From the NCBI GenBank assembly GCA_023238725.1, contig CM041553.1, positions 11,635,992-11,699,991 on the forward strand: DNA of 64,000 nt, in the 5' to 3' direction. This document shows positions 1 to 12,240 of this stretch, one piece after another. The notes beneath the pieces are model-generated. The model was given only the letters and a program-made list of their open reading frames with translations, was not told the DNA's origin and did no database searches. Every line of letters begins with the position of its first letter. Position 1 is the stretch's first letter. A program made the position numbers and the translations under genes. The DNA is from Scortum barcoo (lineage: Eukaryota; Chordata; Actinopteri; Centrarchiformes; Terapontidae).

Positions 1-256
1 AAAAGCAGAACTGACCATATTGTCTTGTATTATTATATTTATTTATTACATTTTATATTCAGCCATTTGTATGCCTTCATTTTCTTTTTGTGCTTTATCT
101 GTCTAAACCCCATCTTTCTGTTCCCTCCACCACTTTTGCCTCATCCTCTCTCTCATCCCTTTTCCATCTCTTTAATGTTTTCTTTATATTATATAAATAC
201 ATATGTATATATAATTTTCTCTCCCTTCCAACCTACCTGCCTTCATCCCAACCCAG
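1..256 (+). other. RHBDF2 intron, 3' end (continues off left edge)
   Basis: Pyrimidine-rich sequence (CTTTT and CCTCT runs at 68-180 and 220-250) leads to the AG at 255-256 that opens the first visible exon. The frames that stay open here are low-complexity intron. No independent gene is seen. Confidence 0.7.
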
Positions 257-3200
257 TAAGGATGGATCTCGAACACCCAGGACACCAGTAGTAGTGCAGG
301 AAAAGAGCCATCCTCGTCGGGGTGGTCGCATCGCCTCCCAAGTTAAGCACTTTGCATTTGACAAACAAAAGCGTCAGTATGGCATGGGTGTTGTGGGGAA
401 GTGGCTGAACCGACACTACCGACGCAGCCTCAGCAGCAATGTCCAAAAGCAGCTGGATGACTTCCACAGCCACAGGTGAATGAGTGGATAATTATGTGCA
501 CAATTATTCACAAACTTGAAATAACGTACTTGTAGACCTCAGTCAATGAGGGAAAACAATAAAAAGTGATGGGTATATGTATATATGTATGTAGTGGGTC
601 AAATACAATAGTAATGTGCAAAACAGTAAGAGGCGTATTAATTTGATTAGAATATTTTCTCCCCTGTAACATGCTGTTTGACACCAGGACTGACAGCATG
701 TGTTGTTTACCTGATTTACAGTTGTTGTCTGCTATGTTTTTTTTAGGCCCTACTTTACCTACTGGATCACATTTGTCCACATAGTGATCACATTGCTGGC
801 CTGTTGTACATATGGCTTTGCCCCCGTGGGATTTGCACAACATTCTACATCTGAACTGGTGAGTAACCATTGAAACTTAAAGGGTTTACTGTTAAATAAT
901 ACTTAATTTGATTTTTTTTTTTTTACATAATTAGTTTTTTTAGTACCAAGAAGATATACACGTCCTGCTCTCTGTAGTGCCAAAGTGGCTGATTATTGCT
1001 TTTTGTGAAATGTAGCATTGAAACAAGGAATCTATGCTATTTGGATGCACTTACATGCGTGTCTAGTCAAAACATGGATGAAAGCATTAAATATTGAAAG
1101 CAACTTAAAGGTGATATCATTTTTATCCTAGCAAGCACAATTAATCAAACAAAACAATGAATTTAAGAGAATAAATGGCTGTATCATCTGTCACCTGGAA
1201 ATCATACATAAAGACTTGACAATGAATTTGAAATGTTTCCATACGTCTGGTCTACATTTAGCTGATCCAACTGTGTCACTCTGTCGCCCTCTGTAGGTGC
1301 TGAAGAACAAAGGCATTTACGAGAGTGTCAAGTTTATCCAACAAGAGAACTTCTGGATCGGTCCTAGCTCTGTGAGTCTCTTTGCTGGTCTCTCAGTTTA
1401 GCTGCTATATGACACAATGTGTTTTACACTATCTCACATTAGATGTTTATCTCGATGAATAAAAACCAATGTGAGGTGTTCCCTAAAATGAGTTTCTAGA
1501 GCCAGAAAATACTCATACTACTAATTCTCATTATAGATAGATCAGGAATATTCATTTCTATAATTTCAGTCCAGTGTATCACCAAATGTGTTTAGCTTTG
1601 TTTGCAGTGTGCAGGGTCACACCCTCTTCAGTTTCTCATTTTATTACTTATTGCATTTCCTGTCACATACCTGTAGCCCAAAGCCCTATCCTCCCCCTTG
1701 CCGCACACGGTTTTATCAGCTGCTCTTTGCTAGGTCTAAAAAGTACTTCCCCAAAAAATGTAAACGAATGACTTTCCTTTTTAGTATTTAACACTTATTG
1801 TCACACTGGACTACGTGAGAAACACTCAGTATTGTTAGTTTAGCCCAGAGAGAACATATATTAACAACTTGTTAAAGACAGAGAAGCATAATCTGTGTTC
1901 AGTAACAATGCATGTAACAAATTTATATACAATTTTTCTCTTCTCTTGATCATTTAATGGGCTGCAAAGTTTGTTTATCTTGATGATGACTTCTTTTAAG
2001 GATGACCTGATCCACCTGGGGGCCAAGTTCTCGCCATGCATCCGTCAGGACAGACAGATAGTCAGTCTGATCCAGAGGGCCAAAGAACTGGAGAGAGAGT
2101 CTGGTTGCTGCGTTCAGAATGACAACTCTGGATGTGTGCAGACCCTCAGATCCCACTGCTCCGTGAGTGGTTTATCCTGCACCTTCATATTTAACTTCTG
2201 AGGTTATCACTGTATGACACTGTGTTTTGAGACTGAAGTTGAATGAAGACAGGTTCAGTAAACATGCGCAAGAAATTGCATTGAAAATCCCGAAATGGAC
2301 ATATGAATGAATACACAGATGGAATGAATGAACATACTTGAAGCAGCACACAGTCCTAAACATAGACATACACACAAGCTTATAAGATGTAAGCATATAA
2401 TCCCCATTCTTTACGTACTTTGTCACATTTTCTGCCATTAATTACATTTGTCAACACGTTTCGTTTCTCTCTTTTTGTTTTAAAGCTTTTTCCCAGACAC
2501 GTATATCTGAATCACTGAAAATGCCCACTAAGAAAAATAAATGTAACAAAATGTGAATTCAAAAGATCACTTTTCTCAATACAATGATATTTTTATTTTC
2601 CTTGTGTACAATGTAAAAATATCCTGTTGGGAAGATTGGGAACATTTCTTACTATTTAAGTTTTTTAACTGTTTTTGTTTTTGTATAAGTTATTTATGTG
2701 TGCATTTGTCATTCAGTGATTACACTTAAATACTAAAATAACTGTATATGCAGGAAACACTGGCCACCTTTATTAAATGGAACAATGAGCAAGTGGACAT
2801 CTACAGGTCCTCTGGTTCTGTCTGTCACCAGGATCCCAGGTGGGAACATATATCTGATTATTAAATGACATATGGAACGCTAAGAAACAATAAAAATCAA
2901 GTTGTCATCATGAACTTGCAAGTGAAATTACTGGCAGAATTTGCTTGTCATTTTGTCCTCCTGTGCTTCATGTTGTGTTCAGAATTTGTGAGGAGCCTGC
3001 CTCTGCAGAGCCTCATACTTGGCCGGATGACATCACCCAGTGGCCGGTGAGGGGACACTGCTACTGACTTGTAAATTCATTTTCTACAACAGGAAGTAAG
3101 ATTAAAGCACAGATGATTGTACAGCTTGTTTGTGTAATGGCTCATTGCTTGTCCCTCTCCAGGTGTGCACATATCCCAAGACGTGGAACCACACAGGCTA

Positions 3201-6200
3201 CAGACACATGGATTGTAACATCAAGGGAAGGCCTTGCTGCATAGGAGCTAAGGGCAGGTGAGAGGTCCCACTTTGAAATCGGATGCCTGCCAACCTGACA
3301 AATTCATTGCTAAGTCATCTGGAGAAAATTTATATTGCCACTTGCTCATTCCTCCTGTAGATGTGAGATCACGACCAGAGAGTATTGCTCTTTCATGCAT
3401 GGTTACTTCCACGAGGAAGCCACACTCTGCTCACAGGTAGTGTGTATGCACATGTGTTCTGTGTGTGCGTGTCTGTTGGTGTGTTTGTATATTTCTGAAC
3501 CCATGCATTACTCTTACACAGGTCCACTGTCTGGATGACGTGTGTGGGTTGCTGCCCTTCCTCAACCCTGATGTTCCTGATCAGTTCTACCGTCTCTGGT
3601 TGTCCCTCTTCCTCCATGCAGGGTACACACAGCGCCCCTAACAAAAATCCTTAAACAAATATTTGAATTCTCACTTCTGAACAAATTTTTCAAAAGATTT
3701 CAATGATGCTCTTTATTCTATTATATTCCTCTTTATATTTTTTCTGGCTCAATTACAGTAAATGTCTTTTATTGCCATGAGCTGTGAATTAGTGTTTTCA
3801 GCTCAGTCAGCCATTTAAGGATAGATGTAGCCACACCATCATAACTGCATAATAGTTTTGAGAGAATGTTTAATATGCTGCGACAGAGTGTTTGTGATAA
3901 AGCCTATTATGCTGAGTCAATAAGCAGTGTCAGTCGTTTCCTATGAATGATTACCAAGTGTAGTTTCATTATGTCAGCATCCTTCAGGATTGAAACCTAA
4001 TGAAATATTCCTAAATGGGGCCCTAATACTCGTGAACTGCTTACTTACATGAGTACTGATACTAGTGCTAGTATCAGTACTCATGTGAGTACACTAGTGC
4101 TAATACTAGACACATGGGAAATCCCTCAGGTCAGTTTTTAAAACAAGCAAACATACAGACCAGGGAAGCTTGCATATTAAAAAAGCATATTTGGCATAAT
4201 GCTCAGACAGAAATACCAGCAGACTGCACAGATGTGTCAATCTCAAGCTTGTGTGTGTGTGTGTGTGTGTGTGTGTAGGTTGTTACACTGCGTAGTGTCT
4301 GTAGTGTTCCAGATGACCATACTGAGAGACCTGGAAAAGCTGGCAGGTTGGGTCCGCATCTCCATCATTTATATCCTCAGTGGTATCACTGGAAACCTCG
4401 CCTCTGCCCTGTTCCTGCCCTACAGAGCTGAGGTGAGTTCAGCAAATCAAGTGCACACTTATAGACTCTAAACAAACCCAGCAAGCACTTCCCTTAGGGG
4501 TTTGCACACATTATTTTTTGGTTGGTTGAGCAGAATGAATGCATCAACAGAGGGAGTTATGGTGAGCTTTTACTTAGCCATTAGACAATAACATGTTAAA
4601 AGAAGTAGATCTTTTTTTCTAAATGTACCCATTTTTATCCATGTGTGTGTTGACAAAAGAAAACCAAAAGGTTACACCAAGTTATGTTGACATACTTAGC
4701 TAAATTTACAAGTGTATGATAAGGTCCCATCAATGAATACTATAGGAAATATGTTTAGTCCATTAACATAGAAGCCAAAACTGACAGCTTCACATAATAA
4801 GACTTTACACATAATATAAGTACACACACCAATCTATGCATGAGCAAAGATATTAAGCTTTGCATTATGTGTGACCACAGACAAAATCCTCTTGTAACTG
4901 TGCATAGACACATTTACAAACATACATCTATGTATATCTGCAGATACTCTGGGTTTAATGTCTTTTGTTCTTTTAAAATATTTGTAAAACAAATCAATCT
5001 GCTTTCAAGGTTCTCAGATTCAGAGAGAATCTACCAAAAAAGTAAAACTGCTTTTCTTGCCACAAGAAGAGTAATCAAGCACTCATACTTGACATACAAA
5101 CACACACACATATTCACACAGTCAAATACACACACATCAAACTGATGTCTCAGCTGGTCAGAAGTCTCGGGTGTTAAGCTGCAAGACAGATGTAAGATAT
5201 GGACCTGTGCTCCTAATCTCCCAAATCCTTTGACATTTCGTGAATAAAATAAAGATTCATAATAGCTTAATAACTGCTACATCTCATGTAGCCCATGAAC
5301 CCCATGAACCCAGATGGCCTTTACTGCTCACGTTGCAGCACTTTTGGGGATGTTACAAAATGCTTAAAGGTATAAACATGTAAACCATTTACATATCTGT
5401 TGTACCTCTACTGTTTCCCTGCAGTTCCCTCTCAGCTTAGCGCAGCTTATCTTAGCTCACTTACTGGAGGGGAGTTTCTCATACTGGGGATTATGAGAGC
5501 AGACCTGACTTCCCGATCTAGAGAGGTCTAGAGGGCACAAGAAACACCTCATGGTGTTAACTGTGCAAGTCCCTGGAGAGACTGAGCCTAAGTCGAAAAT
5601 ACTTTATGAGACCACTTTACTGTTGTACTGCCACTGCACTGCTCATCGTGTAGAGCATCTCAAAGACAACCTGTGCTGACATTTACCAACACAGCCCAGA
5701 GCTATTATGCTGAATGTTGGGTGCAACTTGTTGTAAATAACCAAACACTTAACAGGAATATGGATACAAATATATACCAATGAACAGACACGTGCATAAT
5801 CTTAAACTTCAACACAGAATTTTATTTATCAGATTGTTTGACTCTATCTAGGGGTGTAAAAAATAAGCATTTGACCAACATGTTTCTCTGATCACACGCA
5901 TGCCTGCGTGAGTGCGTGTGTGGGTGCGTGATGCCACACACAGAGAAAATGTAAGTATGAACCTCTGATTGATCACATAAATGGTGTGAAGGATCTCAGT
6001 CATCCAGGTCATGGTAAGTAAGCCAACTGAACTTATGAATTATATATTACAAAAATAGAAATACCAGTCATCATTTCCCTAAGCTCAGCAAAAACCTGAA
6101 ACTTTAACAGTTCCCTCTCTCCTTTGTTGGAGTATCTACAGAAGTATAATCTCTTCTAATTCAAATTATAAAGTTTGAAAAGAAAAACAACAACACCCTG

Positions 6201-9200
6201 ATCCGTGCAAATTACTCAGCATGTGAAAAGAACACAGTCTGGATTACCTACTTTTTACTGGCACGTCTGTTTTGTCAATGTGTCTCTGTAAAGTCCACTT
6301 TCCCCTTTAAAAGATTAGCCTAATGCTATTGTGAGGGTTGGCAAAGGCCATTGCTGCAGTACTAAGTGAATAAGATTAAAGTTTTGTTTTAAACAAAGAC
6401 AATTGTTGCATACTAGACTTGTCTGGTGATGCTTCTGGTCCAAAAAGCTTTATGAACACCAAACATTCATCTTGGTACACTTGTGAATAATAATAATATA
6501 ATAATAATGAAAAATGTTATGGTGGATAAGTAAGGTGATGACAGATGTTTCATCATTTACGTAAGACAAATTATTTCTTTATCAACATTAAAGAAATGGC
6601 AAATAATTAGTGGGAATTTGCTTCTTGTATTTATGTCTTGATGTCATTGAGAAACCTGTTACTTTTCTAATAAGCCAACTCCAGTGGCTCTCATCTCATC
6701 ATATTTACACAGTGTGACAGTAGGTGGCTCTGAGTATGACGTACCTTGACGTGAGAGCCATAAAATCCAACCATCCGGCTCTCCTTATCGCTGACCAGCT
6801 CACAAGTCTTCACACCCCAGGAATAGCCAGAGGAAGCACATGCAAGGCACAACACAGGGCGGTCAAGCCACTTAAAGAAGTTTAAGTGGATTATCCTTTA
6901 ACTGTTGAGTTAAGGAGACCCTATGGCCTTAGCATCAATGACTCAAACAACAGCTGTGATGTTAACAATTATAATTCTTACCAGTAAAACAGACCTAAAT
7001 AATTGCAAAAGTGCATCAACTTCAATTTCTACTGAGAAAACTGCAGAGAGATGAGAAACAGTCAACATCAGTTTCAGTTGCTCCATGAACAAAAGAATAA
7101 AAAGTCATAAATTTCAGTATTTTAGGAGGATGTTATTGAGTTATAAAAACACTCAATGGAAAAAATAATGCACAGATTGAAATATATACAGAGTCTTGTT
7201 ACTGTCTGTGGAGTTCAATGTTTGATGATCAGATCTTTAAACCTGCATTTTAATTAACTTTTGAAATGGAAATGCTCGCCTGGAAGTGTAAGTGGAGATA
7301 ATGTGTGTCACTTGCCAGAAGGAAATAGGATGAACATTAACATCACAAATTCCCATCCCATGGATTGATTATGGAAGTATTTATCCAGCCCATTCAAATG
7401 GAGTACAATGTTTATTCTAATAAAGTTGTTTACACAAAGCATTTTTACTCTCACTATCAGTGGAGTGAAAGTGTACATATGATGACAGTTGAGGAGTGGA
7501 CAAGAGAAGGATTGATTCTGAAAAATAAGAAGGGTATGATTTATAGTTTTTAGTCTAATGAAAACAGACCATGACTCTCCTTGTTTGACACACACAAACA
7601 TAATGCTAGGAATGTAATCAAGAAATTATTTAAGGAAAATATATGAAAGTTCATCATGTTCCTACTAATTAATGTTCAGCAGTAAATCACTGCTAATGAT
7701 GTGGGTTAACAGAGATGTCCTCCCAATCACTGCCCTATCCTAAAAAAATGTTTTTATCTCAGCCAGTGGGGTGACCATGGCACGTGGTAGGAACGTGTCT
7801 GGGGTGTGTGGGTGGAGTGTGCTGTGTTTGTGGGAGTTTAACGTCTTCACAGATAAGCCATCTGCCTCTGATGTGGCCAAGCCTCCAAACTCAGCCCTGA
7901 CGTCACTCTAATCTGCTCACCTTTACTTCTTGACCCAGGGCTCGCACCAGAGCTCTTCTACAGTATCTAAAACTGAGAGACAGATAAATCTGCACTTATA
8001 CTGCATGAACAGCATTTTCATTAGGTTTTATAATCACCACAGAGCCACTAAGGCAGACGTCCCCAAAACTGTAATCAATACAATGTTTCTGCTTTACTGC
8101 CAAAAATAACCGTGATACTGTGATTCATTAATTAACTGTTAGTACACAGTTTCCCTGGCTCAGGATTAGGCATCTGTGATTGTCTTGATGAGTCCATTTA
8201 AATACCAAAATTACTGCCATGGCAACTAACAAGATTTAATAATCAGGTTTAAGTCCAACTGAAAATAAATGCCAGCGCACATCTGCTCGTGTTCCTCTTT
8301 TGAGAAAACAACTCAAAGAGAAATTGGTATTGTTTGTTTTATGAAGGTATTCATCTACATAGATGGAGACCTTATTTCAATGCAGACGATTACACTGAGC
8401 CAGACAGTAGCTATAAAACACAAAAGAGCCACAGACCCTTAATATAAAACATAACATGATGAAGTAATGATAACTCAAGGAACAAAATCTCATGTGGCCC
8501 ATTTGAACTCAAATCCATACTACTTGTATGACTTTTTGTTATCTACCAAACAAGTGGAGTAGATGCTCACTGTTCAGAATCCAAATTGCTGTTATTTCAA
8601 GCTTCATATAAATGAACAACAATGCTGTCTACTAACGTAGAGCTCACCCAAAAGCTCTGTGACACCAGTGTGTATGCATTTTACTAAAACAATTGGCCTT
8701 CCTTTTGTTAAGCAGATGTTGTGGAAAAAATATATTTTGTACTGGAAATAAAGAGAATTGATCCGACCAGAGTGTCTTTATGTATTTTAATGTATTCTTG
8801 CAAGAAGGTGAGCTGTCAGACAACCGAGTGTGTGCTCAGCTGGATGAGGACTCACAAGTGATAACAGGAAAAGCGCACATATATTTATAATGAGATACAA
8901 ACAAAGGGAAGGTGGGGAAGTGAAAGGGAAGGGGTGTGAGGTTTCGTATAGCTTCAGGGTTACATCGTCTTCGTGTATAAAAGGAATGTGGCAGACAGAT
9001 AGTTAATCAGAACATTGTAGTTAAGATTTAAAACCGGTTGGAGCCACTCGGTGATAGCGTGTTCCTTCGCAGTGCGATGACCGTTATCAGTCCGAGGTCT
9101 CTCTTTTACAGCAGGTCAGAATTGTACTATCAGTCAGAGGTTTGTCTTTTATTTAAAGTCAGACGCCTGTTCCCTAAAGGAATTTAGGTCTGGTCAGTTT

Positions 9201-9769
9201 AATGTGCATCAAGAGAAAGTGAATCATCATATGAGAGACTATTATATATGATTATATAATAAGAAATACATAGTAAGGGCAGATTTCCATTACACAGGTC
9301 TGTAATTTTTTCTTTTCCCCTTGCTCTCTCCCTCCAGGTGGGTCCAGCGGGGTCTCAATTTGGGCTTCTTGCTTGCCTGTTTGTTGAGCTGTTTCAAGGC
9401 TGGCAAATCCTGGAGAAGCCATGGAAAGCTTTTTTCAAACTGTTTGCCATCGTTCTCTTCCTCTTCCTGTGTGGCCTCCTGCCGTGGATTGACAACATCG
9501 CGCACATCTTTGGTTTCCTCAGCGGTATGCTGCTCTCCTTTGCCTTCCTGCCATACGTCACCTTTGGAACTTTTGACAAGTACCGGAAACGTATCCTCAT
9601 TGCTGTCTCTTTGTTGGCCTACACTGGGCTGTTCTCCTCCCTCATCGTTTGGTTTTATATTTACCCGATTAACTGGCACTGGCTTGAGCATCTCACCTGT
9701 CTGCCCTTCACGAGCAAGTTCTGTGAAAAGTACGACATTGACCACAACATTGAAGATGTGGTGCACTAA
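257..9769 (+). CDS. rhbdf2: RHBDF2 (iRhom2), inactive rhomboid protein, 3' eleven coding exons (5' part outside window)
   Basis: Joining 257-475, 747-858, 1297-1371, 2001-2162, 2754-2839, 2983-3046, 3163-3257, 3361-3436, 3522-3622, 4279-4432 and 9338-9769 gives one open frame of about 524 residues, with GT/AG at every intron and TAA at 9767-9769. The visible protein starts in the cytoplasmic region before TM1 (HFAFDKQKRQYGMGVVGKWL). It then has TM1 (exon 747-858), the Cys-rich iRhom homology domain (exons 1297-3622, with CCVQND, REYCSFMHGYFHEEATLC and LLPFLNP) and the rhomboid core. The last exon opens VGPAGSQFG, so the rhomboid GxSG serine is missing, as in iRhoms, while the TM6 histidine (NIAHIFGFLSG) is kept. 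iRhoms sit in ER/Golgi/plasma membrane and escort ADAM17; that is family knowledge. I choose paralogue 2 over RHBDF1 because of the neighbours AANAT and UBE2O. The first exon begins mid-codon after an acceptor, so upstream exons lie off the left edge. Confidence 0.94.
4047..4086. repeat. Perfect 40 bp inverted repeat (hairpin) in RHBDF2 intron
   Basis: Bases 4047-4064 are the exact reverse complement of 4069-4086, with GTGC between them (the outer G and C of that loop can also pair). It lies about 190 bp upstream of the (GT)13 acceptor. A degenerate partial copy (gagtacactagtgctaata) follows at about 4087-4106, which suggests local duplication of the motif. Confidence 0.9.
4251..4276 (+). repeat. 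(GT)13 microsatellite directly abutting an RHBDF2 splice acceptor
   Basis: Thirteen GT units run straight into TAG|G at the start of the RHBDF2 exon 4279-4432. The acceptor therefore has a purine/pyrimidine alternating tract where a polypyrimidine tract normally lies. No other AG nearby would keep the reading frame and the conserved GLLHCVVSVVFQMT start of the exon. Confidence 0.9.
4433..9337 (+). other. Last and longest RHBDF2 intron, 4.9 kb, no convincing gene
   Basis: This intron separates the exon ending YRAE from the GPAG exon. It holds AT-rich unique-looking sequence, a short CA-rich stretch near 5100-5140, a phrase at about 5987-6015 that I associate with dispersed fish repeats, an exon-like antisense ORF at 6745-6897 and a TATA-bearing segment at 8940-9200. 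Start and stop codons give only short open frames (up to about 100 codons) with no recognisable domain. Confidence 0.6.
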
Positions 9770-12225
9770 TCTCTACTGATGACATCTAAGATGACAACCT
9801 GTGCCACTGATCCACTGTCTTCTAGCCATTGACCAGGTCAGCTGTTTCCGGGCCAGCTCAGTGACCTTTCAAGAATGTGGCAATCACGTTTTTTATTATT
9901 TAGCTCACCAAAAGGCCTGATCAAAGTCCTTGTGAATGGAACTGGAACAGCGCCTAACTCGCTTACTTCCATAAAACTTTACTCAACCTTCTTAATCCTC
10001 AGTCAAGTCTGGCACAACCTAGTGTGTTAATTTGCTAATGGGCTAGCAGATCTTCAGAATTGGAGGGCAGGAAGCGCTTCTCAAAGAGTTGGATGGTTCC
10101 TTCAGCCACATCAATCTAAAGATGCAAAATGAGAAAAAAAAAAAGACTTGGGCATCTCTGGCCTATAATCACTTTTTCCCTTTTCCCTCTATGGATGACA
10201 AATAGCTCAGATCAGAAGGAATACTGATGCCATAGTGGTTTGTCAGATATACACATCAGATGCCTCCTGCTACTGAGCTCCTGTTTTCAGTAACACTGAG
10301 TTTAACACTACAAACACTGTCAGACAGTTCTGCTGCTTCTCAATGTCTGGTGAAATGCTTTCAGAGGTTTTTTTTTAATCTTTGGTCTTTTTGTATGTAT
10401 GCGCTGAGCATGTCAATGTTGTTTGGCACAGTGAAATGTTATGCTAAAGGTAACAATGTGTATTAACCACACATCTGGGTTAGCTAAAGTTCAAATCAGT
10501 GGTCAACTAAGGTTTCTATCTACATCCACTAGTTGCCTTAAACAAACTATGCCATTTTACAGAGACGCCTCATTCTGCGTGTGATCAAGTTACTGAATGC
10601 TGATGAATACATTTCTGACACAAACGTACCAAAGCAACTTCACATGATGCTTATATATGCATGTTGTTTTAATCACTTAGTTTTGTCACTGCCACAAACA
10701 AGTTCTCAATCATGCTCTGCTTATCATGTCTCTTATGTGGTCATATTTGTCACAGAGGTGCCTAAACCATTTTGTAGATTTAACAAAAATAAAAATAATT
10801 ATTTATTGTTGGAGTAATTATCTAAATGTGGACTTTTGTTAGATCAAAGCAAGTTTTGTATTGTATTTTTTGACTCAGTCATAGAATCACAGGATGTCAT
10901 TTATGTTTCACCTGAGCCTTAATATGTCTGTGAAATCTACTGTTGAAGGCTTTTTTTTCACCATTTATACTTGTTAATACTCTCCCTGGCAAGAATAAAG
11001 CAAAGATGATTTTAAAAAGTAATTTTGCCACAGATGTACGACTTCCCTCAAACATTTTTTCCTCATTCACACTAGGAAAGGTCTTTTTTTTCCAGTGTAT
11101 AAGATAAAGACAGTGAATCAACATCACAATTATTTTAGTCTGATGCAGCTGATCTGTTGGGTTGTAGTCCACCACTCACAGGACATTGTTGCTGTTCTAG
11201 TGGCTCCCTGACAATGTGATGAGTGTAACAATCTGATTTAAGAAGTCCAAACACCTGAAGTGAAACATTGCTCCCACAGCTTCCAGTTTGTTGTTGTTCA
11301 TGACTCCGGCATGTGTTGACCCCAGCCATTAGGAAAGCCACGGTAATGACTGTTGTGTGGAGGATTATGTGAATTGCTAAGTGAGTTATGAGATTGTGTT
11401 AGTTTGTCTGTGGGGCCAACTCCCGGATCATCTGGTGTTGCTTAGAATTTGAGCTGTTAAAAACATGCAGAGTAGGTTGAATATTGGACAGTTCAGGCAT
11501 TTTAATAATTTTTAACACCACTTATTTATATTGTAAAGGTCACTTGTTTAAAGGCATAAGACTCTGCTGTGTGAACATTAACATCCACCTCTTTTTAGGA
11601 AACATCATTACTGTGCCTTTTGACATGTTTGTGTTTGACCTGAACACAACATCCTGCTCAATCATGACTGTTTGCAGCTGGTACACTGCTGTCTTTGCAT
11701 TGGGACCAAATTTCACCCTTTTCTATTTATGGGATTAAAAAGGGAAAGTTTCGAATGAATTTCAGATCATGGTCAAGATACTGTTCTGTTTCGCATCAGT
11801 TTTATATGTGAAAATCCATGTGTGCAGTCATTTCAAAATAAATACCAGTCTAATAATAATGAGCTCGTGTGTCAGTTTAAGAAGTTTGATTTCATTTTCG
11901 TCTCATGTAGACTAACTGAACATTGTGTCACTTTCTCTATTTTAATTCTCAGAGAATTTTTTTCTTACATTAAAGTGAGAATAACTGCATATTATATTGT
12001 CATGGTTCTAATTCAATGTTGTAATTTCAACAATAAGCACAAATCCTTAATTGCTGTCACCCTAGAAGTGCCCGTTAAAATCAGGAAATGTGATCGAAAG
12101 CTCTAGATCCGGTACTAAATTGACCTGGTTATTAGGATTTTTTTTGTTTTGTTTTTCATTAAATATAAAATTTACAATTGGTAATAGACTGTAAAAGAAA
12201 AGACTTATAAGCAGACATGCTAGAA

Positions 12226-12231
12226 AATAAA
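12226..12231 (+). terminator. Candidate distal poly(A) signal of RHBDF2
   Basis: Canonical AATAAA on the + strand, 2.46 kb after the RHBDF2 stop and 3 bp from the opposing AANAT signal. Cleavage would fall about 10-30 bp downstream, inside the AANAT 3' UTR. Shorter 3' UTR isoforms are possible. Confidence 0.5.
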
Positions 12232-12234
12232 CCT

Positions 12235-12240
12235 TTTATT
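12235..12240 (-). terminator. Candidate poly(A) signal of AANAT
   Basis: TTTATT on + is AATAAA on -. It lies 787 bp downstream of the AANAT stop codon at 13027-13029 and is the first clear canonical hexamer I noticed at a reasonable 3' UTR length. Confidence 0.55.

Noticed and set aside
9290..9766. 158-codon - strand open frame
   Set aside because: Exact antisense shadow of the last RHBDF2 exon, whose + strand protein is clearly conserved.
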